NCBI GenBank assembly: GCA_035654795.1
Contig: DASRWC010000041.1
Span: forward strand, 101,854 to 165,853
From: JAAYLC01 sp035654795
GTDB lineage: Bacteria > Bacteroidota > Bacteroidia > Flavobacteriales > Flavobacteriaceae
Direction of reading: 5' to 3'
DNA length: 64,000 nucleotides
Positions 1 through 9,474 of the stretch are shown piece after piece. Made by a program: the position numbers and the translations under genes. The notes beneath the pieces were generated by a model that searched no databases, had not been told where the DNA came from, and saw only the letters and a program-made list of their open reading frames with translations. Numbering within the stretch: the stretch's first letter is position 1; every line of letters begins with the position of its first letter.

Positions 1-1
1 A

Positions 2-2236
2 GGAACCACCGAAGGAAGCTGGACCAACTATGTAACCGCCTTCTTAGATACAAGTGGCAACTGGAGTGATTTTGAAACCTATGAAATAGGTTCAATTACA
101 AATTCTACCGGAAACGATGGGCAGCAAGCTGTTTCAAGCATTTTGATTCCTGCAGATCTAGCTCCGGGTTCTTACACCTTGAGAATAATTAAAAACTTTG
201 ACGAATCACCACTAAATCCATGTGGCTCCTATGACTTCGGACAAGCAGAAGATTATACCGTTTTAGTGACTGAAGGACTTCCAAATCCGGATTGCGATCA
301 AGGGGATGACAGCAATCAGTTTGAAAACGGGTACAACATTACTTTTGGGGGAACATATAGAGCAGCGGATGATTTCTTTGTTTCAGCCGGAAGTACTTTA
401 AATCTTGAATCTATTGAATTAAATCTTTTTCTCAGTGAGCCGGCAGATGCCATAAATCTTACCTTTTATAATGATAATAACGGAGTTCCGGGGAGCACCG
501 TGGTACATTCTGTAAACAACATTGTTCCCTACGCACAAGTTCCGGTGGGAAGCAATTTTGGATTTACCATCTATGCGGTATTTCTGGAAGTTGATTTAGA
601 GTTTACAGGTGGAACTTCAGGCACAACATATTGGATGAGTCCGAGTGCAGTAGCCGATCTGGCTTATTGGGAAGTCTCTTCAGCAGGAACATTGGGAGGC
701 GTAATCCACGTGAGTGAAGATAACGGACCATTCTTACCGGATGATGATAATATGCAAGGTGTTTTCAAACTTCATTGTACGCTGGCAGATCCACCGCCAT
801 TCCAGTGTCTGTTTGATGTTTCCTCTATAGAAGCCATTACCCGAGTAATAATAAATAACGTAGATAATACTTCACCGGCATCAAGTGATATTGCTTTAGA
901 AGATTTTACAGACATTCATATCTATGCTGAAGCGGGAAGCACGAATCCTATTGCTCTTGAGGGAAATACGGCAGGTGCCTGGACAAATTATTTCACTGTT
1001 TTCATTGACAAAGAAGGTGACTGGTCAGACTATTTGAGCTTCCAAATAGGCTCCATAACCAATTCTACCGGAACCGACGGGCAACAAGCAACAGGAAGTA
1101 TAACCCTTCCGGCCGATCTTCCCAATGGAAATTATACCTTCAGAGTAGTTAAGAACTTCGGGGACTTTCCTTTGAATCCTTGTGGATCCTATTCTTTCGG
1201 ACAAGGAGAAGATTACACTCTTGTAGTTGGAGAGATCACTGATTGTACAGGAACTCCTAATGCAGGAACAACTTCAGTATCTCCTTCTGTAGGAAATGGC
1301 GGTTCTACTTATCTGGTCACAAACAATGGCCATGATTTTGCGGGATCCATGACTTATCAATGGCAATCTAATACAGATAATGGCGGATGGACAGACGAAG
1401 GTACTGCATCCGGTACTTACTCCTCTTTTACTGCCACAGCACCGGCTGAAATAGGCACTGAAGTTGAATGGAGATTAAAGGTAACTTGTACAGCTTCTTC
1501 TGAAGTATCTTATTCAGCAACCGCCACTTTCACAGTGCAACGGCTATATTGCACTCCTACTCTGGATTGTTCAGACGGAGATAATATCACAAATGTGACT
1601 TTCCAAGAGATCAATAATACAACAACTTGCAGCCCTAACGGATATGGAGATTATACTGATCAGGTGGCCACAGTTCAAGCCGGCGGAACATATCCTATGT
1701 CAGTTTCAGTGGGTGATGGATGGTCTAATGAGGCAGTTTCTGTGTGGATTGATTTTAATGATAACGGAACGTTTGAGGAAGAGGAGTTTTTCTTCCTTGG
1801 TATAGGAAGCGGCTCTACGGTAACCGATAACATTGCTATTCCTGCCGCTATTGATGATGGAATGTATCGAATGAGAGTGCGTGTAGCAGCAGTAGGCGCA
1901 GATACTGCCACTTGGGATATGGCGTGTGATGAGGATCAGTTCTTTGGAGAAACTGAAGATTATACCGTTCAAGTGGATGGCGTTGTGGGGATTGAAGATT
2001 TCGGTGTGACCGGATTGAATTATTTCCCAACACCTGCCGAAAATGTCCTTTACATCACTTCCGAACAGCAAATCCGATCTGTTGTGGTGTATAATGTTTT
2101 GGGGCAACAAGTGCTTGACACGAGAAGCTTCAACAGCGGAAAAATGGATGTTTCCGGTTTATCATCCGGATCTTATATGTTCCGAGTCACTTTTGAGTCG
2201 GGAATTACAGAGAATTTCAAGGTTCTTAAGAAGTAG
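2..2236 (+). CDS. T9SS-exported multidomain GEVED protein (5' end outside window)
   Basis: The frame is open from base 2, so the N-terminus is missing. Two copies of an about 90-residue GEVED-type module are visible, one at bases 2-280 and one at about 962-1234. Both contain the pattern WTNY, IGSITNSTG.DGQQA, LNPCGSY and GEDYT. Between them lies an unnamed beta-rich stretch. A further GEVED-like module follows at about 1550-1975 (VWIDFNDNG, GETEDYTVQV). The last about 75 residues are a type A T9SS sorting domain (YFPTPAENVLYI, YNVLGQQV, LSSGSYMFRV, FKVLKK). The family is exported across the outer membrane by T9SS and released or anchored at the surface. The substrate or adhesive role is not evident. 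A first Met-like codon at 143 (TTG) is internal and is not the true start. Confidence 0.88.
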   Translation, partial: GTTEGSWTNYVTAFLDTSGNWSDFETYEIGSITNSTGNDGQQAVSSILIPADLAPGSYTLRIIKNFDESPLNPCGSYDFGQAEDYTVLVTEGLPNPDCDQGDDSNQFENGYNITFGGTYRAADDFFVSAGSTLNLESIELNLFLSEPADAINLTFYNDNNGVPGSTVVHSVNNIVPYAQVPVGSNFGFTIYAVFLEVDLEFTGGTSGTTYWMSPSAVADLAYWEVSSAGTLGGVIHVSEDNGPFLPDDDNMQGVFKLHCTLADPPPFQCLFDVSSIEAITRVIINNVDNTSPASSDIALEDFTDIHIYAEAGSTNPIALEGNTAGAWTNYFTVFIDKEGDWSDYLSFQIGSITNSTGTDGQQATGSITLPADLPNGNYTFRVVKNFGDFPLNPCGSYSFGQGEDYTLVVGEITDCTGTPNAGTTSVSPSVGNGGSTYLVTNNGHDFAGSMTYQWQSNTDNGGWTDEGTASGTYSSFTATAPAEIGTEVEWRLKVTCTASSEVSYSATATFTVQRLYCTPTLDCSDGDNITNVTFQEINNTTTCSPNGYGDYTDQVATVQAGGTYPMSVSVGDGWSNEAVSVWIDFNDNGTFEEEEFFFLGIGSGSTVTDNIAIPAAIDDGMYRMRVRVAAVGADTATWDMACDEDQFFGETEDYTVQVDGVVGIEDFGVTGLNYFPTPAENVLYITSEQQIRSVVVYNVLGQQVLDTRSFNSGKMDVSGLSSGSYMFRVTFESGITENFKVLKK

Positions 2237-2255
2237 AATATTGATTAGGTTTGCC

Positions 2256-2290
2256 AAAAAAGGCTGCTTCAGGTTGGAGCAGCCTTTTTT
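2256..2290 (+). terminator. intrinsic terminator of the T9SS cargo gene
   Basis: The arms GGCTGCT (2262-2268) and AGCAGCC (2278-2284) form a perfect 7-bp stem, flanked by an A-run on the left and a T-run on the right. It starts about 20 bases after the stop codon. The flanking A/T runs would also let it act in reverse. Confidence 0.85.
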
Positions 2291-2485
2291 ATTCTCTAAT
2301 TCTAATCGCAATAACAACCCCTCACCGGTCTAAATATTTTTCCCACACGAATCACAGCCTTTGATATGTTTTTAACCCTGTTTCAGCACTGGATCATTAG
2401 CGTTTGGTTTATATCCGGTAATTATCGCGAGATCATTTTTGGAATTCTTAATACACTTAACCTCTTCTGAGAATGCGATTGCGCC

Positions 2486-2520
2486 TAAAAAGAAAGGACC
2501 GCTCCAAGAGTCAGTCCTTT
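2486..2520 (-). terminator. intrinsic terminator of rseP
   Basis: On the minus strand AAAGGAC pairs with GTCCTTT and is followed by a T-rich tract (TTTCTTTTT). It lies about 60 bases beyond the rseP stop codon. Confidence 0.75.
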
Positions 2521-2582
2521 GTTATTGTTGATCCTTCTTTATAATTGGATCTGCCTATCAAATGTACGGTTCGACGGTACCA

Positions 2583-3914
2583 TTATTCAAAAAGCCAGCG
2601 ATAGATGTCGTTTCCGTTGGCAAACAGTACCAGAGCAATCAGAATGAAGAAACCTATCATTTGCGCATATTCCATAAACTTATCACCCGGTTTTCGACCG
2701 CTTACAATTTCGTAAAGTAGAAAAGCAACATGACCCCCGTCTAATGCGGGAATGGGAAGAATATTCATAAATGCAAGAATAATGGAAATCAGTGCCGTTG
2801 TTTCCCAAAATGCAGGCCAGCTCCATTTAGCAGGAAATAAGTTTCCTATTGCGCCGAAGCCCCCAACTTGGGTCGCTCCTTTCTTGGTAAAGACATACTT
2901 GAACTGCGCCACATAATCTTTTAATATGAAGAACCCATAGCTGACACCCCCAACAATACTTTCGCCTATGGTATAATTAACTTTCGTTTTCCCAATTTGC
3001 GATAACATTTCAGTTACTGAAGTATAATAGATCCCGATTTTTCCTTCATCATCAGGAACGATTTGCAGTGTATCACGGACTCCGTTTCGAAGCACAACAA
3101 ATTCCTTTGCGTTTTTGTCTTCTTCCAAAACCATTCTCGCTTCATCTCCAAACTTCACGGATTTTCCATTTATTGAGACAATACTGTCTGTGGTGAGTAA
3201 TCCGGCTTTTTCTGCTGCACTTCCGGGGACTATGGAGTCCACAACAGTGAGCTGGCGCGGTCTGAATGGAAGCATCATATCCTGCTGAAACATCTGTTTT
3301 CCAATGTCTTCCGGAACAGAAAGTGTTTCAATAGTGCCGTCATTATGTTGAACTTCTATTGTAGAAACATCTCGTAGAAATAGAAAACGATTAATCTCAA
3401 GAACATCATCAAGTGGTTTTCCATTTACTGCCAGAATTTGATCTCCATTTCGAAATCCATATTCTTCAAACTGGGAAGCCACAGCCATTCCGTTAGGCAA
3501 ATCTTCCCTCGTAGTTATGTCTCTTCCGTAGAAATAAAGTATTCCCATATAAATGACAAATCCTACAATGATATTCACCGTTACCCCTCCAAGCATAATA
3601 ATCAGCCGTTGCCAGGCGGGTTTACTTCTGAATTCCCAAGGTTGAGGCGGACCGGCCATTTGTTCTTTATCCATGCTTTCATCGATCATTCCGGCAATTT
3701 TCACATAACCTCCTAATGGAAGCCATCCTATTCCGTAAACGGTTTCACCGATTTTCTTTTTAAACAAGGAAAATTTTACGTCAAAGAACAAGTAAAACTT
3801 TTCAACACGGGTTTTAAATAATTTGGCAGGAATAAAATGCCCCAGTTCGTGCAGAACAATTAATATGGATAAGCTCAGAAGGAGCTGAATGGCTTTAACA
3901 GCAAATGGACTCAT
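2583..3914 (-). CDS. rseP: RIP-type zinc metalloprotease RseP (site-2 protease, M50)
   Basis: This is an inner-membrane intramembrane protease. The zinc motif HELGH sits at residues 22-26 inside the first membrane helix. Two PDZ-like segments follow (around 130-200 and 220-290), and the second catalytic motif (NILPIPALDGGH) lies near the C-terminus between further membrane segments. The 443-residue length is normal. In the family it cleaves membrane-bound anti-sigma factors and remnant signal peptides; its targets here are unknown. It is transcribed alone, divergently from the SCO-type gene. ATG at 3914 lies about 26 bases after a -7 box. Confidence 0.95.
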   Translation of the reverse strand: MSPFAVKAIQLLLSLSILIVLHELGHFIPAKLFKTRVEKFYLFFDVKFSLFKKKIGETVYGIGWLPLGGYVKIAGMIDESMDKEQMAGPPQPWEFRSKPAWQRLIIMLGGVTVNIIVGFVIYMGILYFYGRDITTREDLPNGMAVASQFEEYGFRNGDQILAVNGKPLDDVLEINRFLFLRDVSTIEVQHNDGTIETLSVPEDIGKQMFQQDMMLPFRPRQLTVVDSIVPGSAAEKAGLLTTDSIVSINGKSVKFGDEARMVLEEDKNAKEFVVLRNGVRDTLQIVPDDEGKIGIYYTSVTEMLSQIGKTKVNYTIGESIVGGVSYGFFILKDYVAQFKYVFTKKGATQVGGFGAIGNLFPAKWSWPAFWETTALISIILAFMNILPIPALDGGHVAFLLYEIVSGRKPGDKFMEYAQMIGFFILIALVLFANGNDIYRWLFE

Positions 3915-3939
3915 GAAATCGTTTCGAAAAAATTAGGCA

Positions 3940-3947
3940 CAAAAATA
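3940..3947 (-). promoter_or_regulatory. -7 promoter element of rseP
   Basis: The minus strand reads TATTTTTG, matching the Bacteroidota TAnnTTTG element, about 26 bases before the rseP ATG. Confidence 0.65.
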
Positions 3948-4106
3948 AACTATTAGACCGTGCAAAAAAAAGAATTGGGAGTTTTCAAAAATTCCCGTTT
4001 CAAGGAAATCGGGACCGTTAGAAACAAAGTAAAGAGGAGGAAAGGGATCAAATTGACCTCTTTTTTAATATCCGAGCGAGTGTTTTCTCTTCATTAGAAT
4101 AGAGTG

Positions 4107-4114
4107 TATTTTTG
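4107..4114 (+). promoter_or_regulatory. -7 promoter element of the SCO-type gene
   Basis: TATTTTTG lies 22 bases before ATG 4137. A purine-rich AAAAGGAAAAAG follows it as a possible ribosome site. Confidence 0.65.
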
Positions 4115-4136
4115 CAAATAAAAAGGAAAAAGAGTC

Positions 4137-4817
4137 ATGCTTGAATTTTTTAAAAAGTACAAATTTTTTGCTGTTGTGATGTTTGTTCTATCTGCCATCA
4201 TTATCATAGTGATGATGCAAATCGTTAAACCTGAGCAGAAATTACGGATTTACCAGCCTGCCCAAGTAGATAGAGCATTGGTAGATACCACCAAGCAATA
4301 TGTAAAAAAATATCACACTATTGCAGATTTTGCCCTTTTCAACCAAAACGGTGAAACCATAACTCAAAAAGATTATGAGGGCAAAATCTATGTGGCCGAT
4401 TTCTTTTTCACGACCTGCCAAACGATATGTCCCATCATGACAGACCATATGGTGAAAATTCAAGAAGCTGTAAAAAACGATGATCATGTCTTGCTGTTAT
4501 CCCACACAGTTACACCTGAAATTGATGATGTTTCTCAGCTAAAAAAATATGCATTGGAAAAAGGGGTGAACGATGCAAAATGGAATCTTGTAACCGGCGA
4601 CCGAAAAGACATCTATGATCTGGCAAGAAAATCTTATTTGGTTGCAAAAGATAATCCCGATGAGGAGTACGATTTAATACACACTGAAAATTTCGTGCTC
4701 GTAGATACTGAAAAACGAATTAGAGGATTCTATGACGGAACTGATCCGGATGATATCGAAAGACTTTTAAAAGAAATCCGAATATTAGAGAAAGAAGTTT
4801 ATGAAGAAAAGGAATGA
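4137..4817 (+). CDS. SCO1/SenC/PrrC family protein
   Basis: This membrane-anchored thioredoxin-fold protein belongs to the family that delivers copper to cytochrome oxidase CuA or acts as a thiol reductase. An N-terminal membrane helix (about residues 9-30) is followed by the periplasmic domain. The copper-binding CxxxC is C94/C98 (TTCQTIC) and the third ligand is H182 (LIHTENF). All three are present, so it should be competent. Length (226) is usual. It is monocistronic between rseP and the TlpA-like gene. The partner oxidase is not in this window. Confidence 0.9.
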   Translation: MLEFFKKYKFFAVVMFVLSAIIIIVMMQIVKPEQKLRIYQPAQVDRALVDTTKQYVKKYHTIADFALFNQNGETITQKDYEGKIYVADFFFTTCQTICPIMTDHMVKIQEAVKNDDHVLLLSHTVTPEIDDVSQLKKYALEKGVNDAKWNLVTGDRKDIYDLARKSYLVAKDNPDEEYDLIHTENFVLVDTEKRIRGFYDGTDPDDIERLLKEIRILEKEVYEEKE

Positions 4818-4855
4818 TCTGAAAACCATCCGCTGAGGCATGATGGTCTTCTCCC

Positions 4856-6175
4856 CTATTCCTGATAATTTTTTATGGCCTCAATTATTGTCATCAAATT
4901 TTCTTTGCCACGTGGTCGTGACAGAATTTGCTTGTTGTTATCGAGAATAAAGAAGGTTGGAGTAGCACGTACATCATAGCTTTTTACAATATCATCACGC
5001 CACTGGTCCAATGCAAGTACATTTATAAAATTACCGAATTCTTTAGCCTTTTGCTTCCAGACCATATCTTCTACTTCAAGCCCTACGGCTACAACTTGTA
5101 ATTTTTCTTGAGGAATATCCTTTAATTCTGCATAAATCTGCGGGATTTGTGCCATACAATGACTGCATTCCGTACTCCAGAAGATAAGAAGATAAAAATC
5201 GGAATCGTTTAGGTCGTGAAAAGTTTTATCTGAATCAAAATTCTTCAGATTGAAATTGGGAGCTATTGATCCTACGGAAGTGTTCTTTATACGCTCCAGA
5301 TTCTCTGCCAAACCAGGATCATGCTGATCTTTTGCCAAAGATATTAAGTAGGATGATGCCAAATAATTTGCCGCGTTTGAACGTTGTCCCTTATAGAGGT
5401 ACTGCCAAAAGTTGGTTAATAGATTCTTTTGATAGGCTTTATCTGCCACTTTAATTTGGCGCACGATGTCATCAATAGTTTCTTTATAATTATTTCCTCC
5501 TTGCTTGGTTACGAATTCATGGTAATACTCTTTCAACAGTTGGAGTGCAAACGGAGTGTTTTGGAGATCAGGATCTAAGAAATTGAAGTTGTCGAAGAAT
5601 AAACTCTTTTTATATATAAGATAAGCCTCTTTATTTTCGAATTTTTCCGGGATAAAGGGTTTGATTGCTTTCAAATATTTTTGAACAAAAGGATCAGCCT
5701 TGGATTCTGCTTTTTGTTGAATACTTTTTTGTTTTTCTATGAGGTTTTTAATGGTTTTTTGTGGTTTATTTTCGGTCAGTGCCATTTCTATTTCCATTTG
5801 CACACCTTCCATTTCCATCAGATAATCCTCAATAATTTTATTTTGCCCTCCCAAAAATCTCACCCCCTCTTCCCGAGAGAAAGAAAAATTAATGTTTTCT
5901 TTTCCGTTGAATATAAAAGTGAAATTATTTTCCTCCTCCGGAAGTTCATATACCACCTGATATACCCCCGGAAATGCCTTTTCATTTAATGGAAGAGAAA
6001 TATTTCCGTCTTTATCTACCTTTCCGTTTATCAAATAGACCAAGCGGTCTGCCTGTACTTTATAAACAATGACAAAATCAAAATCCTTGGCGGGTGCAAA
6101 ATTCCCGGAGAGCTCATATTGCGCACTTAACACTAAAGGAAGAAGAAAAATGAATATTTGAAGTTTTTTAATCAT
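4856..6175 (-). CDS. TlpA-like thioredoxin-fold protein, periplasmic
   Basis: A signal peptide (about residues 1-18, ending LSAQ) precedes a beta-rich N-terminal domain (about 20-110) of the type often found before redoxin domains in Bacteroidota. A helical linker follows, then a C-terminal thioredoxin/TlpA domain (about 300-439). The redox motif is CSHC at 337-340 (FWSTECSHC), and the cis-proline is in RATPTFFI. Such proteins reduce or isomerise disulfides in the periplasm. It is the last gene of the yicC-gmk-nadD-gpsA operon, 26 bases after gpsA, with no obvious promoter of its own. The exact substrate is unknown. Confidence 0.85.
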   Translation of the reverse strand: MIKKLQIFIFLLPLVLSAQYELSGNFAPAKDFDFVIVYKVQADRLVYLINGKVDKDGNISLPLNEKAFPGVYQVVYELPEEENNFTFIFNGKENINFSFSREEGVRFLGGQNKIIEDYLMEMEGVQMEIEMALTENKPQKTIKNLIEKQKSIQQKAESKADPFVQKYLKAIKPFIPEKFENKEAYLIYKKSLFFDNFNFLDPDLQNTPFALQLLKEYYHEFVTKQGGNNYKETIDDIVRQIKVADKAYQKNLLTNFWQYLYKGQRSNAANYLASSYLISLAKDQHDPGLAENLERIKNTSVGSIAPNFNLKNFDSDKTFHDLNDSDFYLLIFWSTECSHCMAQIPQIYAELKDIPQEKLQVVAVGLEVEDMVWKQKAKEFGNFINVLALDQWRDDIVKSYDVRATPTFFILDNNKQILSRPRGKENLMTIIEAIKNYQE

Positions 6176-6201
6176 TGGTAAAAGTTTGGCTTCGAAAAAT
6201 T

Positions 6202-7206
6202 TTACGTCAGCTTCTCACTTAATTTTTTAAAAACCTTTTTGGGATCTTTTTTTTCGTAAAGAATTTCGTAAACAGCATTTATGATGGGTGTTTTGGCTTT
6301 TTTCTTTCCTCGTTGTTGATTCAGCATATATGCACTTTGGGCAGCATAGTAGCCTTCAGCAATCATGTTGAGTTCCATTTGAGCACTTTTTACGGTGTAT
6401 CCCTTTCCAATCATTGTTCCAAAGAGTCTGTTTCGGCTGAAAGTGGAGTATCCGGTAACCAATAAGTCTCCCAAATATGCAGATCCATTTATATCTCTTT
6501 TGGTGTTATGTACTTTTCGCACATATTTTTTCATTTCCCTAATTGCGTTGCTCATTAAAACACTCTGGAAGTTATCCCCATAACCTAATCCGTGGGCTAT
6601 ACCTGCAGCCACTGCATAGATATTTTTGAGCATGGCGGCATATTCTGTTCCCAAGACATCGTCACTAATGGTGCACTTAATGAAATCACTTTGCAGAACC
6701 GATGCCAACATTTCAGCTTTTTCTTTATCGGCACTTGCGATGGTTAAATATGAAAGTCTGCCAAGCGCAACTTCTTCGGCATGACAAGGACCCGAAATGA
6801 TTCCTATGTTGTTAAATGGCACTTTGTAATGCGTGTTGAAATGATCTCCAACAATTAAACTGGTTTCCGGCACAATACCTTTAATTGCGGAAAAGACCAC
6901 CTTATCTTCAAGGGAAATCGTCATTTTTTTCAATTCCTTGTCCAGAAAAGCAGAAGGGATGGCAAAGATGAGATAATCTGCGTATTTTATGATTTCGTCA
7001 ATGTCAGAGCTCAGCACCAGTTGATTTGGCTCGAATTCTACCGAGCTCAAATAATTAGGATTGGTACCATGGGTCTTTATGAAATCAACCGTTTCTTGAT
7101 TTCGCATATACCAACCCACTTCCGTGAGGTTTTCTGCCAGCATTTTCACAATGGCAGTTGCCCAGCTTCCTCCTCCAAATACTGCAAATTTTAATTTTTC
7201 TGACAT
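6202..7206 (-). CDS. gpsA: NAD(P)H-dependent glycerol-3-phosphate dehydrogenase
   Basis: It reduces dihydroxyacetone phosphate to sn-glycerol 3-phosphate, the backbone for phospholipid synthesis, in the cytosol. The N-terminal nucleotide-binding loop GGGSWATA is at 11-18. The family signature SGPCHAEEVALG is at 138-149, and the catalytic lysine is K194 (AMLKNIYAVAAGI). The 334-residue length is normal. It sits ten bases after nadD in the same operon. The PlsC acyltransferase at 61.9-62.6 kb acts later in the same lipid pathway. Confidence 0.96.
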   Translation of the reverse strand: MSEKLKFAVFGGGSWATAIVKMLAENLTEVGWYMRNQETVDFIKTHGTNPNYLSSVEFEPNQLVLSSDIDEIIKYADYLIFAIPSAFLDKELKKMTISLEDKVVFSAIKGIVPETSLIVGDHFNTHYKVPFNNIGIISGPCHAEEVALGRLSYLTIASADKEKAEMLASVLQSDFIKCTISDDVLGTEYAAMLKNIYAVAAGIAHGLGYGDNFQSVLMSNAIREMKKYVRKVHNTKRDINGSAYLGDLLVTGYSTFSRNRLFGTMIGKGYTVKSAQMELNMIAEGYYAAQSAYMLNQQRGKKKAKTPIINAVYEILYEKKDPKKVFKKLSEKLT

Positions 7207-7215
7207 AATTCAATA

Positions 7216-7836
7216 TTATTTTAAGACCGGCTTGTTCTTATAGAAATTCATCAACTCAATATATTCCCAAACTTTTTTTGGAAGCATAGGCCGAATGTCT
7301 TTGTTGTTGGCTATAGCTTCTCTGATGAAGGTAGAAGAAAGCTCCATAATAGGTGCATCCACTTTTATTATAGAAGGGATCAATTTAGAATTCTTAAAAA
7401 ATCGCTCGTCCACATTTCCTTCCGCGATCCGGGGATATACATAAATGGGATAATGTTCTACAATGATTTCAAAATTCTTCCACTTGTGCAGGCTCTTCAA
7501 ATTGTCTTCTCCCATAATAAGGGAAAAATTGTAGGAGGAGTATTTTTCTTCCAAGAAAGCCAAGGTATTCACGGTGAAATTGGGCTGTGGCAGTCCGAAT
7601 TCAATATTACTTGCTTTGAGTTTCGGATATTCCTCCAGAGCCATTTCTACCATTGCCAGTCTGTGGTAATCCTCCAGTAAAGCTTTCTTTTTTTTATGTG
7701 GATTATGTGGTGTAATGACAAACCAAATTTCATCCAGATCAGAAAATTCGGCCAAGTAGTGAGCAATAATAAGGTGGCCCATATGGATTGGATTGAACGT
7801 TCCGAAATACAAACCGATGTTTTTGGTTATTTTCAT
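7216..7836 (-). CDS. nadD: nicotinate-nucleotide adenylyltransferase
   Basis: It adenylates nicotinate mononucleotide in NAD biosynthesis. The nucleotidyltransferase motif GTFNPIHMGH is at 12-21, and the C-terminal SSTFIR motif is present. I chose ATG 7836. A TTG one codon upstream directly abuts the gmk stop and would add only one residue. The stop-start junction with gmk (TGA TTG ATG) implies translational coupling. Length (206) is typical for the family. Confidence 0.94.
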   Translation of the reverse strand: MKITKNIGLYFGTFNPIHMGHLIIAHYLAEFSDLDEIWFVITPHNPHKKKKALLEDYHRLAMVEMALEEYPKLKASNIEFGLPQPNFTVNTLAFLEEKYSSYNFSLIMGEDNLKSLHKWKNFEIIVEHYPIYVYPRIAEGNVDERFFKNSKLIPSIIKVDAPIMELSSTFIREAIANNKDIRPMLPKKVWEYIELMNFYKNKPVLK

Positions 7837-7839
7837 CAA

Positions 7840-8424
7840 TCATTCTTTAGAGAGAAAATCAGCCACGAGATCATGGGCTTCTTTCAAAGCCACATCAAGA
7901 TCGTAATTTTTTATAACAAAATCGAACTGTGGAGCTGTGGCGAGTTCTACTGAGGCTTTGGCAACCCGCATATTGATTTTGTCTTCACTCTCCGTTTTTC
8001 GTTTTTTTAGTCGGATTTTCAGTTCGTCAATACTTGGAGGCTTTACAAAGACGGCCAATGTTTTTTCGGGATATTTCTTTTTTATGCGCAATCCTCCCAC
8101 CACGTCTATGTCAAAAATCACATTTTTCCCTTGTGCCCATAATCTTTCAACTTCAGATTTTAATGTGCCATAGAAGTTATCTCTATACACTTCCTCCCAT
8201 TCCAGAAATTCATCATTTTTAATATGTTGCTTAAAATCTTTTAAAGAAATAAAATAATAGTTTTCTCCGTCAATTTCATTTGCCCGAGGTTCTCGAGAGG
8301 TGCAAGAAACCGAAAAACCAAGGTTTAGATCTTCCTGCTCTAAAAGATGTCTTACAATAGTGGTTTTTCCACTTCCGGACGGAGCAGAAAAAACAATTAA
8401 TTTGCCTCCTTTTTTCTTTGTCAT
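7840..8424 (-). CDS. gmk: guanylate kinase
   Basis: It phosphorylates GMP to GDP. The P-loop APSGSGKT is at 14-21. The GMP-binding region (SCTSREPRANEIDGENYYF) and a lid rich in basic residues (RLKKRKTESEDKINMR) follow. The length (194) is normal. It lies 13 bases after yicC and directly before nadD. The yicC-gmk-nadD order is widely shared in Bacteroidota. Confidence 0.96.
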   Translation of the reverse strand: MTKKKGGKLIVFSAPSGSGKTTIVRHLLEQEDLNLGFSVSCTSREPRANEIDGENYYFISLKDFKQHIKNDEFLEWEEVYRDNFYGTLKSEVERLWAQGKNVIFDIDVVGGLRIKKKYPEKTLAVFVKPPSIDELKIRLKKRKTESEDKINMRVAKASVELATAPQFDFVIKNYDLDVALKEAHDLVADFLSKE

Positions 8425-8437
8425 GGTTTTCGGCAGC

Positions 8438-9295
8438 TTAAAGAATGTTCATGGATTGCTCTTTCATTTTTTCCAGTTGGTCTTTCATGCGCACCACCAG
8501 TTGCTGTATGGCGGCATGATTGGCTTTACTGCCAATGGTGTTAATCTCACGTCCAATTTCCTGAATAATAAAACCCAATTTTTTTCCATTTGATTCCGGA
8601 TCCTTGAGAGTGTCTAAAAAATAATCCAGATGCGCTTTTAATCGTGTTTTTTCTTCGGTGATATCATATTTCTCCAAGTAGAAAATCAGCTCCTGCTCAA
8701 AACGGTTTTCGTCCACTTGTTCCTTTAAATCTGATACAGCTTTACGCAATCTTTCTCGCACCGCTCCAATTCTTTCTCCATCGAGTTTAGCCACCTCATC
8801 AAGTAGCTTTCCTATTTCAGTTATTCTAAAGACAAAATCTTTCTCTAGAACATCTCCTTCTTGAGATCTGTAATCATTTATAGCTTTTAAGGCTTTCTCC
8901 AAGGCTGAGGTTACTTGTATAAATTCACCTTCATCCAGTTCTTCTTTGGCCATTTTTAAAGCATCGGGCATGCGAACGGCCATTTTTAGAAGTTCCACAG
9001 GGTCGCCATTTACTACATTGGCAAGCTGTCGGATATACTGTTTCACTAAAGCCTCGTTAACTTGTGTACTAGTAGCTTCTCCAATAGCTTCAATTGTGAT
9101 GATACAGTCTATTTTTCCACGATCCAGGGATTTGGCAATAATTTCCCGAAGTTCAATTTCTTTTTCCCGATATGCATTCGGAAGTCGCATACTCAAATCC
9201 AATCCTTTGCTGTTAAGGGATTTTATTTCAATGCTAATAGTTTTTGAAGGCAAATGGACAACTTCTTTTCCGAAGCCGGTCATAGATTGAATCAT
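8438..9295 (-). CDS. yicC: YicC family RNA endonuclease/adapter
   Basis: It starts with the family signature MIQSMTGFGKE and ends with the conserved C-terminal block (KKLGFIIQEIGREINTIGSKA, with NH..IQ after it). The C-terminal part corresponds to DUF1732. Characterised YicC proteins cleave RNA or promote sRNA turnover. The 285-residue length is standard. It is the first gene of the operon that continues with gmk, nadD, gpsA and the TlpA-like gene, and it has its own -7 box. Confidence 0.92.
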   Translation of the reverse strand: MIQSMTGFGKEVVHLPSKTISIEIKSLNSKGLDLSMRLPNAYREKEIELREIIAKSLDRGKIDCIITIEAIGEATSTQVNEALVKQYIRQLANVVNGDPVELLKMAVRMPDALKMAKEELDEGEFIQVTSALEKALKAINDYRSQEGDVLEKDFVFRITEIGKLLDEVAKLDGERIGAVRERLRKAVSDLKEQVDENRFEQELIFYLEKYDITEEKTRLKAHLDYFLDTLKDPESNGKKLGFIIQEIGREINTIGSKANHAAIQQLVVRMKDQLEKMKEQSMNIL

Positions 9296-9315
9296 AGTCT
9301 GTGGGATAAAAACGA

Positions 9316-9323
9316 CAAAGGTA
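9316..9323 (-). promoter_or_regulatory. -7 promoter element of the yicC operon
   Basis: The minus strand reads TACCTTTG, 21 bases before the yicC ATG. It is the only strong candidate promoter for the five-gene operon. Confidence 0.65.
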
Positions 9324-9448
9324 ACAATTAGACTTGAAAGTCAGGACGACGGATTGATGACAATGGAAAGCGCGGAAGACAGCAGAGTAGCAGCCGGATT
9401 AACAAACTTTGTCCACCGGTAAAAGATCGACTCGGCTTTTGGTTTTCC

Positions 9449-9456
9449 TATCTTTG
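9449..9456 (+). promoter_or_regulatory. -7 promoter element of the thioesterase gene
   Basis: TATCTTTG is a perfect TAnnTTTG match 18 bases before ATG 9475. A clear AAGGA ribosome site lies between them. This supports the 9475 start over the upstream TTG. Confidence 0.7.
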
Positions 9457-9474
9457 CGAAAAAATAAGAAGGAA

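Larger units (their letters stand above)
2237..2582. other. intergenic region between convergent genes
   Basis: This 346-base gap separates the convergent T9SS cargo gene and rseP. It holds two hairpin terminators, one facing each gene. I see no ORF, RNA gene or repeat in the rest. Confidence 0.6.

Noticed and set aside
1706..2110. 134-residue minus-strand ORF in the T9SS cargo gene
   Set aside because: Antisense shadow of a clear domain; no recognisable product.
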